Made by a program: the position numbers and the translations under genes
Notes under the pieces: generated by a model
Databases searched by the model: none
The model's input: only the letters and a program-made list of their open reading frames with translations
What the model was told of the DNA's origin: nothing
NCBI GenBank assembly: GCA_035512155.1
Contig: DATKEN010000051.1
Coordinates: forward strand, 1-64,000
Length of the DNA stretch: 64,000 nt
Direction: 5' to 3'
Source: JABCYV01 sp035512155
GTDB lineage: Bacteria > Acidobacteriota > Terriglobia > Terriglobales > Acidobacteriaceae
Shown here: piece after piece, positions 44,358-52,351 of the stretch
Layout: each line of letters begins with the position of its first letter
Numbering within the stretch: position 1 is the stretch's first letter

Positions 44358-47300
44358 CTAGAAAATAACTTTCAAGCCGAATTCCATCTGACGCGGAGCG
44401 CCCAACGTGAAGATGCCGGATCCCGCTCCAGTGCGGTTGGCGGCCCTGCCCGTTTGCACTCCATTGAGGACGGTCCCCTGTCGGCTGGTGCCGTTGACCT
44501 GTCCGGGCTGACCACCCAAGATTCCTACCAGCAAATTGTTGGGGGCGTCGAAGTTGGCGAAGTTAAAAACGTTGAACACGGACACCCTCGGTTCGATGGT
44601 TAACCCTTCTCTGATTTTGAGTGGCCATGCCAGTGCCGCATCTAGGGTCCGCAGCCAGGACAAGCCCTCGTTGCCGGGCGGCGGAGTCTGAAGAAGCGGA
44701 GTCACCGCGCCCAACCTTTGCAACTGGTCGCCTCGAAGCAAATTCGCGGTCACCAGGGCCTGGCCGGCGGGGGTGAGTCGGCCGCCAGAGTTAGCGTTGT
44801 AATTCTGGATGGCGTTGTTGAGATTGCTGGCGGTAATAGTTCGTCCGAACGAGCCTATGTTGGTTCCGGGCACAATATCACCATAAGAACTGTTCCCGGT
44901 TACGCCTTGACCCCCGAACGATCCGTCGCCGGTAACATCGGTGCGGAAGATTTCACCGGGCACGCCACCACTCGCCGGCAAGAATAGAGTTTGAGGCAAA
45001 GGGGAATCAAAGTGTCCGACGAAACTCAAGCGGCTGCTATACGGGAGTTCCAGAATCGTTGCGATGGAAACTTGATGTTTACGGTCCTGTGAAGCCTGTC
45101 CGAAAAACCTTGTTGGACTGTTGAAGTCGGCTGCTCGTGGGGTTAAGTCCTGGTCGCCAATGCCTCCGGCAACGTTGCTCTTGAAAACCGAATGGTTGTA
45201 GGACAACAGCAAGTTCATGCTTTGGACTCTGCGCACCGGGTTGCTGACTTGGCTTCGTAGCGATACTTGGACGCCGCTGTAGACCGAACGGCCCTGGGGG
45301 AAGAACATGATGTTGCGTCCCACCAAGGGGTTGACTCCGGGGAAAGCAGCGCCGGAAGCTGACGCACCATTGCTTGGATTCAGACCAAATAAAGCCGCCG
45401 GAAAGCCGGCAAGATACTGGCCACCGGAATCCATCCCGTTCCTGGCAAAATCGGCGATACTGGCGCCGGGAACTTTTCCCAAATAACAAGTAACAGCCGA
45501 CTGCGAGCTTGCGCCCGCACTGGCTGCAGGGGAGCAACCGACGCGAGCTACCGTGGTTGTTATAGCCCTCAAAGCGGCGTCAGTATTCAGGAAGCTTGCA
45601 TCGCCCACGTGGTTGGTGTCCTGTCCCAGCAGATAATGCGTGCTTACGTTGCGCACATAGTCCACGCTAAACACCGACGCTTGGCGCAGTTGATGCTCCA
45701 GACCGACATTCATTTGCACCGTGCGCGGAGTCTGAAAGTTGGGCGCCAGAACTCCCTGCTGGCTACTTAACAATTGGCCAAGGAAATTAGGATTCGAGGA
45801 TGTCGAAGAGAGCGCTGCGTTTGCCGCCTGGAATTGTGTCTGTAGGTTCGCAACCGCGCCGGCCACGCTTCCTACGGGTTGCCCGCAGATGCCCGCCGCG
45901 GGTTGGAGGATATTACCTGGAAAAACCACGATTCCGTGACCAGCGCACGGATCGTTCGCTTGCGCATTGAACTGAGCTGTGGCGGAACGAACCATGCGGT
46001 CCGAAAGGACATTCTGGAGCTCCGAATTGTCGTAATACATTCCGATTGCGGCTCGGACGACTGTCCTTCCACTCCTGCCGGGATCCCAGGCAACTCCAAA
46101 ACGCGGTGCGAAATTCAGGTTAGGCTGCCGTATCCGATTTCCAATGCCCGGCAGAAAGCCGAACTGACTCAACAGACTGGCACTGCCACTGCACGGGGCA
46201 AACGGGCCGAAAGAGGCAGCCACGGCCGAGCAGGGGATCGCCGGTAAACCCGAATCCGTACGTCCAGTATCACGAACATAACTCACACCATAGCTGATAG
46301 TCAGATTCGGACGGAGCTTCCACTGGTCAGATGCATACAACTGGATGCGAGTGTCGCCCCAACCGCCGCAAGCAGAACCGAAAGCCGATTTCCCGCTGGA
46401 GCATCCCACGCCATTTCCTAGCGATATGCTATCCACCGGATAATTTAAGGGATTGTTCGCGCCGCCGGGGAATGGTCCTACTGCGGCTAGAGCAGTTGAT
46501 GCCGCACCAGTGTCCGCGCCGACCTGCGGCGCTAAGTCAAACAAATTGGCGAAAACAAGACTGTCAATCCGATTCACTTCAAACCCAAAGTGAAACGTAT
46601 GTTCCTGCAAGCTTCTGCCGCCATCGTACGAAATCTCTTTGCTGGATTGGATCGTCCGCTGCGGCGCCAGTGGGGTTGCACCGCTAGCGAATCCGGACCC
46701 GCCGTCGAACTTGAGACTGACCCGCGGGGCAAGATCGAAAACGCTAACAGCGTTCGCGATGCTGTCGGAGAAGCGGTTGTAGGCAAAGCGGAGACTATTT
46801 GTGGAAGCGCCGCGATTGAAGTCGAGGCCGACGGCGTGACTCGGGGTATTGGCATGATTCTTGAACAGCTGAAAGTTGCTTCCGTCGGAAGAATTCACCC
46901 CACTATTGTTGTCGTACAGGAAACGGTAGAACAGGCGCGCTGTCGGGGTTAATTGGTAATCCAGACGGCCATCGAGTTCGGTCTCACGAAAGGGAGAGCT
47001 GTATTTCCCGTCGAGCGCATTGAAGGGCGCGTTGAATACGACCGGCGCCATCCAATCCTGTTTGAAGTATTCGCCCGCAACGAAGAGAAAGAGCTTGTCT
47101 TTCTCCACCGCGCCTCCGACTTCCCCGCCGAAGACTTCCCGCGAATAAGAGTTGTCCTGGCCGCCGGGGAAGTTCACCATTCCCAAAGTCTTGTTGCGAA
47201 AATTGCCCAGAGCCTGTCCATGAAGATCATTGGCGCCGACCTTCGTCACCACATTCACTGCACCTGCAGAAGTGAGTGCGTCAAGTCCTCCAACGTTCGA

Positions 47301-47981
47301 TTGTCCAACTCGCAATTCCTGGATCGAACTCACCGCGACATTTTGTGTAGTTGCACCGACCGTATCATCAGTAACGTCCGCTCCATCCACTCTCATCCGC
47401 GTGGTGCGTCCGGTACGTCCATTAATCGAGGCGGAGGAAAAACCGTTCTTCGAGGGAGCCAGCACCAGCCCGTCGATTACCTGGATGTCCGGCTCCGAGT
47501 TTGCCAGTTCAAGGAAATTCCTGCCGGTGGGAAGTTGCTCAAGCTGGGTGGAAGTGACGGTGCTCTCGATTGCGGCGCTCTGCGTGTTTACCAGTGCAAC
47601 TCCTGGCGGCGGCAGGCGCTGTAGCTTCACGTCGCCGGTCACCGTGGCCCCGGCCTGGATTCTGAGCAGAAGCTCAGCATTGCTGAATCCTTTGGCTTCG
47701 ATGTGCAGGACATAATCCGCGGGAATCAGGTCGCGAAAGGTGTAGGTTCCGGCCGGACTGCTGGTGGTATGGAATGCTTCCCCCGTCAGTTTGTTGGTGA
47801 GGGTTACGACTGCGCCGTTGACGGAGGTACCCCGTGGACCAGTCACGGTCCCCGCGACATTGCCGGTGGACCCGGTTTGGGCGCAGAGCGTCAACGAGCC
47901 GACCAAAAGAACAGCAGCCGCTGCTGTTGTCAAGCTCATCCGAGTTAGGGCAGAGCAAGCAGAACCAGAATTGCGCGACAT
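44358..47981 (-). CDS. Oar-like TonB-dependent outer-membrane protein
   Basis: 1207 aa from ATG 47981 (AAGG upstream; the frame is open further to 48113). Signal peptide to about residue 35 (LLVGSLTLCAQ), carboxypeptidase-regulatory domain (GNVAGTVTGPRGTSVNGAVV), plug with LPTGRNFLELANSEPDIQ, and beta barrel ending in Phe. Same family as the protein at 16871-19936 but only distantly related to it in the barrel. Several Cys-containing loops (CSSGKSAFGSACGG, VGCSPAAS) may form surface disulfides. Role in import or adhesion unknown. Confidence 0.9.
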   Translation of the reverse strand: MSRNSGSACSALTRMSLTTAAAAVLLVGSLTLCAQTGSTGNVAGTVTGPRGTSVNGAVVTLTNKLTGEAFHTTSSPAGTYTFRDLIPADYVLHIEAKGFSNAELLLRIQAGATVTGDVKLQRLPPPGVALVNTQSAAIESTVTSTQLEQLPTGRNFLELANSEPDIQVIDGLVLAPSKNGFSSASINGRTGRTTRMRVDGADVTDDTVGATTQNVAVSSIQELRVGQSNVGGLDALTSAGAVNVVTKVGANDLHGQALGNFRNKTLGMVNFPGGQDNSYSREVFGGEVGGAVEKDKLFLFVAGEYFKQDWMAPVVFNAPFNALDGKYSSPFRETELDGRLDYQLTPTARLFYRFLYDNNSGVNSSDGSNFQLFKNHANTPSHAVGLDFNRGASTNSLRFAYNRFSDSIANAVSVFDLAPRVSLKFDGGSGFASGATPLAPQRTIQSSKEISYDGGRSLQEHTFHFGFEVNRIDSLVFANLFDLAPQVGADTGAASTALAAVGPFPGGANNPLNYPVDSISLGNGVGCSSGKSAFGSACGGWGDTRIQLYASDQWKLRPNLTISYGVSYVRDTGRTDSGLPAIPCSAVAASFGPFAPCSGSASLLSQFGFLPGIGNRIRQPNLNFAPRFGVAWDPGRSGRTVVRAAIGMYYDNSELQNVLSDRMVRSATAQFNAQANDPCAGHGIVVFPGNILQPAAGICGQPVGSVAGAVANLQTQFQAANAALSSTSSNPNFLGQLLSSQQGVLAPNFQTPRTVQMNVGLEHQLRQASVFSVDYVRNVSTHYLLGQDTNHVGDASFLNTDAALRAITTTVARVGCSPAASAGASSQSAVTCYLGKVPGASIADFARNGMDSGGQYLAGFPAALFGLNPSNGASASGAAFPGVNPLVGRNIMFFPQGRSVYSGVQVSLRSQVSNPVRRVQSMNLLLSYNHSVFKSNVAGGIGDQDLTPRAADFNSPTRFFGQASQDRKHQVSIATILELPYSSRLSFVGHFDSPLPQTLFLPASGGVPGEIFRTDVTGDGSFGGQGVTGNSSYGDIVPGTNIGSFGRTITASNLNNAIQNYNANSGGRLTPAGQALVTANLLRGDQLQRLGAVTPLLQTPPPGNEGLSWLRTLDAALAWPLKIREGLTIEPRVSVFNVFNFANFDAPNNLLVGILGGQPGQVNGTSRQGTVLNGVQTGRAANRTGAGSGIFTLGAPRQMEFGLKVIF

Positions 47982-48327
47982 CGTTGACCTTTTACCTTCC
48001 TTACGAATATTCGATCTTTCCAGGCGTGAAGCCGCCCAAAAAATTAGCCAACCAGCCACTGCGCGGCCGCGAGAAGCCGGAAGGACGGCAGTTTGAAGGA
48101 TTCCGCCGGCCAAGGACTGATGCCGGCAGCACAGAGAAGCCCGCTCGGGGCTGAAGCATTCCCGGGAGGTGAAGCATCATACTGCAACACAGAGTCTGCA
48201 ATTCGCAATCCCATAGACTTTCACACGGGAATTTGTCTCGTCAACCACCTCTAGCTTCGCAACTTTGCTTAAGACTCGAAAACCTTTTTTAGTTACCGGT
48301 CCAAAGGTGGTCTTTTACGATTTCTGA
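47982..48327. other. Gap upstream of the second Oar-like gene
   Basis: About 350 bases with no gene seen. It should hold the promoter of the large receptor gene on the minus strand and the 3' end of the VWA gene's transcript. I checked for a cobalamin riboswitch box and found none. Confidence 0.5.
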
Positions 48328-49302
48328 TTAATGAGATTTGGAAGTGTAGTATCCGGTCCGATGACGCACCTTGAAGCCCGAATCCGGCGGCAGGCCGCTA
48401 ACCGTAATCTGGATGCGCCTGAAGTCAGAATCGGAAAATCGTTGCGAGGGATAGTACGCCAGCAGATATTGTGTACGTAGTTCGTCGCCGATCTGGCGAA
48501 AAGCATCGTCCAATTGGGACGCGGAAGTGGCATAGAAATACTTGCCGCCCGTGTCCATGGAAAGCTGGATGAGCGCGTGCTCCCCACCGGTATCGCGTCC
48601 GGCGCTGGCTTCAATGGGCACGACAATGATGCTATAGACGATGGCCTCGGCTTGCTGCGCGGCGCGCACGGCATCTTTGTAGTCGACCTTGCTCATGGTG
48701 TCGCCTCCATCCGTAATGACTACGAATACCTTTCTGCCCTGGCGCGGTTCGAGGGCCTGCGAACCCAGGAACAAGGCGTCATATAGGGCCGTGGCTGAGC
48801 CAAGGCGGAGGCGGTTAATGGCCCGGTCGATACGGTTGAGATCAGGAGTAAACGGCGTCAATTCGCTTACTATCTCACTGAACTCATAAAGCGACAGGGC
48901 ATCGACCGGGCGCAGGATGGCGTGGGCGAAGCGGCGTGCGGAACCCAGTTCGAGTGGCAGGTCCTTGCGGGTACTCAGGCTGGTGTCAATGGCAAGGACA
49001 ATGGATAGCGGCAGTGCCGATTCCTTGTCGAATACGGCGATTCGCTGCTCCTTGCCATCTTCTTGCAGCGCAAAATTCTCTTTTTTCAAGCTGGCAATGG
49101 GTGCGCCGTGGTCGTCCGTGACGGTGACGAAGACGTTGACCAGTTTGACGTCAACTTTGAAAGTAGTGTCGGGTTCCTGAGGGTCGGTGTTGCGGGACTT
49201 GGGTTTTTCAGTGCCCGACGGGCTTGTCGCCCACGGCGGTTTTGGCACTTGGGCAGGCACAATCGCCCCAGCCAATGCAAGGAAAACAAGCAAGGATTTC
49301 AT
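48328..49302 (-). CDS. Exported VWFA-domain protein, acidobacterial type
   Basis: 324 aa from MKSLLVFLALAGAIVPAQ (signal, ATG 49302). A short beta segment with FVTVTDDHGAPIASL, KKENFALQEDGKEQ is followed by a von Willebrand A domain: MIDAS DTSLSTR (Asp, Ser, Ser), Thr of LGSATALYDAL, and VVITDGGDTMS. End segment QYLLAYYPS is typical of the VWFA-related family abundant in Acidobacteriota. Metal-dependent binding protein at the cell envelope; partner unknown. Starts 11 nt after the moaD-moaE stop, so probably co-transcribed. Confidence 0.9.
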   Translation of the reverse strand: MKSLLVFLALAGAIVPAQVPKPPWATSPSGTEKPKSRNTDPQEPDTTFKVDVKLVNVFVTVTDDHGAPIASLKKENFALQEDGKEQRIAVFDKESALPLSIVLAIDTSLSTRKDLPLELGSARRFAHAILRPVDALSLYEFSEIVSELTPFTPDLNRIDRAINRLRLGSATALYDALFLGSQALEPRQGRKVFVVITDGGDTMSKVDYKDAVRAAQQAEAIVYSIIVVPIEASAGRDTGGEHALIQLSMDTGGKYFYATSASQLDDAFRQIGDELRTQYLLAYYPSQRFSDSDFRRIQITVSGLPPDSGFKVRHRTGYYTSKSH

Positions 49303-49313
49303 GGAGGGACCGT

Positions 49314-50057
49314 TCAATTAGATGCAGGCCCTCCCGAATGGCTGCCTTCGGCGCGACTGACTTCCGGTGGGAAAGGTTCACCGTCCGCCCAGACAGCGCC
49401 ATCCTCAAAATATTCTTTTTTCCAGATAGGAACGGTGCGCTTGAGAGTATCGATGAGCCAGCGAGAGGCGTCAAAGGCCGCCGCCCGATGCGCTGATGCC
49501 ACCACAATCAACACGCTGGTCTCGCCTATCTCAAGCCGTCCTATGCGGTGGATAATAGCAACGTCACGAATCTTGAACCGGGAAAGCGCCCGCCCAGCGA
49601 GTTCCTCCATCTGTTTGAGAGCCATCTCTTCGTAAGCTTCGTAATCGAGGTAGAGAGTACGCCTTCCGCGGCTATTGTCCCGTACGATGCCTTCGAACAC
49701 CACCGCCCCTCCGTCCTCAGGTTGCTTAATGCCATCGAGAATCGCCTGCGTATCGATCTTTTCCCGAACGACGGCGGTATGTTTGAAAGTGCGCACTCCT
49801 GGCGGCTCTCCTGATCCACCGCTTACAGGCGGCAGGAGTGCCACTTCGTCGTCTTGCTTCAGCTTCGCTTGCGGGTCGGCATATTCCCGGTTGACGGACA
49901 TGGCAATCGAAGCCATTAAATCCTTCCAGCGCGGATTGGTCTTCTCGTAATGGCGCAGAACGTCAACCAAGGTGGCATGCTCGGGCAGATCCAGAAATTC
50001 GTCGGCCCGGCCGGTGAGGTCCTTCAAAATGCCGAAAAACAGGACGCGTATCCGCAT
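49314..50057 (-). CDS. MoaD-MoaE fusion, molybdopterin synthase
   Basis: 247 aa from ATG 50057. Residues 1-81 are MoaD (ubiquitin fold, ending ALLPPVSGG with Gly80-Gly81), and about 92-235 are MoaE with VRDNSRGRRTLYLDYEAYEE and the catalytic RIGRLEIGE...HRAAAF and KKEYFEDG blocks. Together they convert cPMP to molybdopterin. In normal MoaD the Gly-Gly is the C-terminus that carries the thiocarboxylate; here a linker follows, so cleavage after the Gly pair, as described for similar fusions, would be needed. No other moa genes are close. Confidence 0.92.
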   Translation of the reverse strand: MRIRVLFFGILKDLTGRADEFLDLPEHATLVDVLRHYEKTNPRWKDLMASIAMSVNREYADPQAKLKQDDEVALLPPVSGGSGEPPGVRTFKHTAVVREKIDTQAILDGIKQPEDGGAVVFEGIVRDNSRGRRTLYLDYEAYEEMALKQMEELAGRALSRFKIRDVAIIHRIGRLEIGETSVLIVVASAHRAAAFDASRWLIDTLKRTVPIWKKEYFEDGAVWADGEPFPPEVSRAEGSHSGGPASN

Positions 50058-50145
50058 GAAGGTCGGTTGCCAGATCACAGTTCCCAGTTCTCGGTAGTCT
50101 ATCGTGGGCTGGCGATTTAACAGAATCTACGGCCTCGGCGCCATC

Positions 50146-50179
50146 AGAAAAAAGCCAGTTCCCTCGCGAGAACTGGCTT
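50146..50179 (-). terminator. Rho-independent terminator of the FecR/DUF6600 gene
   Basis: On the minus strand AAGCCAGTTC (stem) and GAACTGGCTT pair perfectly around an 8-nt loop and are followed by a run of T. It lies 25 nt after the stop codon of the upstream gene ending at 50204. Classical intrinsic terminator. Confidence 0.9.
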
Positions 50180-50203
50180 ACTCCGCATGCGACGGATTCA
50201 GAG

Positions 50204-52165
50204 CTATTTTTTCCTCTCTTCCTTAGGTGGCTGCTGCCTCTCTGAAGGCCGTGGGGCCGGCGCGGGCCGTGAGGCCGGCGCTGGCTGGGGACGCTGTTGC
50301 TGCCATTGACGGAACTTCTGTTCTTCGTTCTGCTGATGCTCAGGCCTCTCTTGAACCGGAGGAGCCTGCCTAACCAGCGGATGCGCTGGCGCATTATTGG
50401 AAGGCCGCGGTACCGCTCGCTCCGCGGGGGCGGGGGCTTCTTGCGAACGGGACGGCTGTTGCTGCCCACGGGCTTGCTCCTGCGGGCGAGGCTCTTGTTG
50501 CTGCGGACGGGACGGCTGCGGCGCTTCCTCGGCGCGCCCTGGGGCTGGCGGACGCGGAACCGGTCGTGACGCTTCCGGACGCGGTGTTCCAGTCCCGGCT
50601 TCAGGTCGGCCAGGTGGAGCTTGCGCCTGCGGTCGAGCCGGTTCTTTCTGTCCACGCGCCGCCGGCTGCGGCTGGCCCGGTGTTTCTGTACGTACGTTCA
50701 CTTTCGCCTGCCGCTGCTCGAACGGCTCTCTGGGTGGCGTCGGCATTCTGGTGGCGACCACTTGCCGATTTACTACCGCCGCGGCGGGCTTGACCCTCGC
50801 TGGTCCCCCAGCGCCCAATACACTAGCCCTGACCGGCTGCGCTTGAACTTCATGAGTAACCGGAGCAGCGGCGAGTTGCCTTTCATCCACGTGAGCAATA
50901 TTTCTGGCCACAGGACGAGCGTTCACAAATGTGTCATGTGAAACCACCGTTACGCTGTTTGATACGTGCTGGTTAACGTAGGTGATGTTCGTGACTTTAT
51001 TGACGGTGTAGTTGTTGTACACATTGGTGACCTGCGTAACGTTCACCCGCGTATTGGTCACATTCACATTAGTCACATAGTTGCGGCTGCCGCGATACCA
51101 GGGAACGAAGACTTCACGGGGACCCAGCGGGAACCAACCCACACCCACTCCACCGCCGATTGCGAGTGAGAACCCGCCCCCGCCGATGAATGCCACAAGA
51201 GCCGGTGCGTAGACCGGCCGCACGACGACCGGGCCAGGAACCCAGCACCATGAGCTTTGGACGAAGGCCCAGCGTCCGTAGTGGAATGGAGCAAAGCCCC
51301 AAGGCTCATCCTCCACCCAGGTCCAGCCCCAAGGTTCGACCCATACCCAATGCCCATAACGGTATGGGGCCCATCCGACAGCTACAGCCGTCGGGGTCCA
51401 GACCGGACCGTAATCCGCAACGTAATGCCAGTGGCCATGATCGTCGAGGTCCTCGTAACCGGTCACCTCGGGCGAGATGTAATTGGCGGATTCGGAGTGG
51501 TCTTCACGCTGATCGCGCGCAAACGCAAAATTGTCGAAATCATCAGAGCGGGGAATCTGCTCGATTTGATGATCAAGCTGGTCGGTCCCGGTGAAACGCG
51601 CGTTCTGGCCGGCAACCACGGTATAAGTGGCGCCTCCGCCCGTGACCTCGCCTCGACCGTGCCAGACTCGCGTATCAGTCTCGGTGCCATCGGCGTTCAC
51701 GTCAACCCGATACTCGCCCGCCTGTTGCAGAGAAAATGCCAGGTTCGGCGTATCTACTTCGACGACGTCACCATCATCAAGGTGGCGCAGTCGCACAATG
51801 ACCGACCCCTGCGACAACTTCAACTGCAGCGTGTGGTCATCCAGATCGAGAAATGTAATGCTGGTTTCCGAGTCGATACGGATTGCGGTCGAACCTACAT
51901 GCAACTCGGCTCGTGAATCCTTGTCGGCCCATAGGTTGTCCCCGGTGGTGAGCGGTCGGTTGGGGACGGCCTGCACCCAGTCGCCTTCGCCTCCAGGCTG
52001 AAACGAAACTGAGCCATCCGAGAAATTGAGGCGCGCCACCCGGCTCGGCGGATCCTGACCCTGTTCTTGATCTTGATCTTGCGCCACGAGCATGAGTGGC
52101 GATTGCAACATCAGCAAGAGTCCCGCCAGCAAGGTCGCAACCGCCAGGATCTTATGTGTCTTCAT
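50204..52165 (-). CDS. FecR-domain and DUF6600 envelope protein
   Basis: 653 aa from ATG 52165 (GAAAGGAAAG site). Signal/TM at 5-25. FecR-like beta domain (about 40-190, with FSDGSVSFQPGGEGDWVQA and QLKLSQGSVIVRL). Then an aromatic DUF6600 block (about 240-330) full of W, Y, G and H: GHWHYVADYGPVWTPTAVAV, WVWVEPWGWTWVED. The last 200 residues are Pro/Gln/Arg-rich and probably disordered. Likely envelope or surface protein; no sigma-factor or FecI partner adjacent. The strong terminator downstream suggests it is a single-gene transcript or the end of one. Confidence 0.85.
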   Translation of the reverse strand: MKTHKILAVATLLAGLLLMLQSPLMLVAQDQDQEQGQDPPSRVARLNFSDGSVSFQPGGEGDWVQAVPNRPLTTGDNLWADKDSRAELHVGSTAIRIDSETSITFLDLDDHTLQLKLSQGSVIVRLRHLDDGDVVEVDTPNLAFSLQQAGEYRVDVNADGTETDTRVWHGRGEVTGGGATYTVVAGQNARFTGTDQLDHQIEQIPRSDDFDNFAFARDQREDHSESANYISPEVTGYEDLDDHGHWHYVADYGPVWTPTAVAVGWAPYRYGHWVWVEPWGWTWVEDEPWGFAPFHYGRWAFVQSSWCWVPGPVVVRPVYAPALVAFIGGGGFSLAIGGGVGVGWFPLGPREVFVPWYRGSRNYVTNVNVTNTRVNVTQVTNVYNNYTVNKVTNITYVNQHVSNSVTVVSHDTFVNARPVARNIAHVDERQLAAAPVTHEVQAQPVRASVLGAGGPARVKPAAAVVNRQVVATRMPTPPREPFEQRQAKVNVRTETPGQPQPAARGQKEPARPQAQAPPGRPEAGTGTPRPEASRPVPRPPAPGRAEEAPQPSRPQQQEPRPQEQARGQQQPSRSQEAPAPAERAVPRPSNNAPAHPLVRQAPPVQERPEHQQNEEQKFRQWQQQRPQPAPASRPAPAPRPSERQQPPKEERKK

Positions 52166-52293
52166 TGGCTTTCCTTTCGCCTTCCTTAGCACGGCAAACG
52201 CACCGACAACTGCTCATTGTCTTTAAACACCGCTCCAGCTCGAAAGTTCCATACCCCTAAGCTCCGTAGTGTAAGACTTTAGCCCAAAAGAAA

Positions 52294-52322
52294 TTGCCAG
52301 CTCCTTATGGGGAAGCTGGCAA
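52294..52322 (-). terminator. Hairpin terminator after lon
   Basis: Minus strand TTGCCAGCTTCC and GGAGCTGGCAA pair with a short loop, followed by AATTTCTTTT. Situated about 30 nt downstream of the lon stop at 52352. Confidence 0.75.
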
Positions 52323-52351
52323 GTTAACGTCGTGGCGACAGCGGGGGCTGA

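Noticed and set aside
46953..47624. 223-codon plus frame
   Set aside because: Shadow of the large Oar-like gene.
47982..48327. Cobalamin riboswitch before the TonB-type gene
   Set aside because: No B12 box or matching stems seen.
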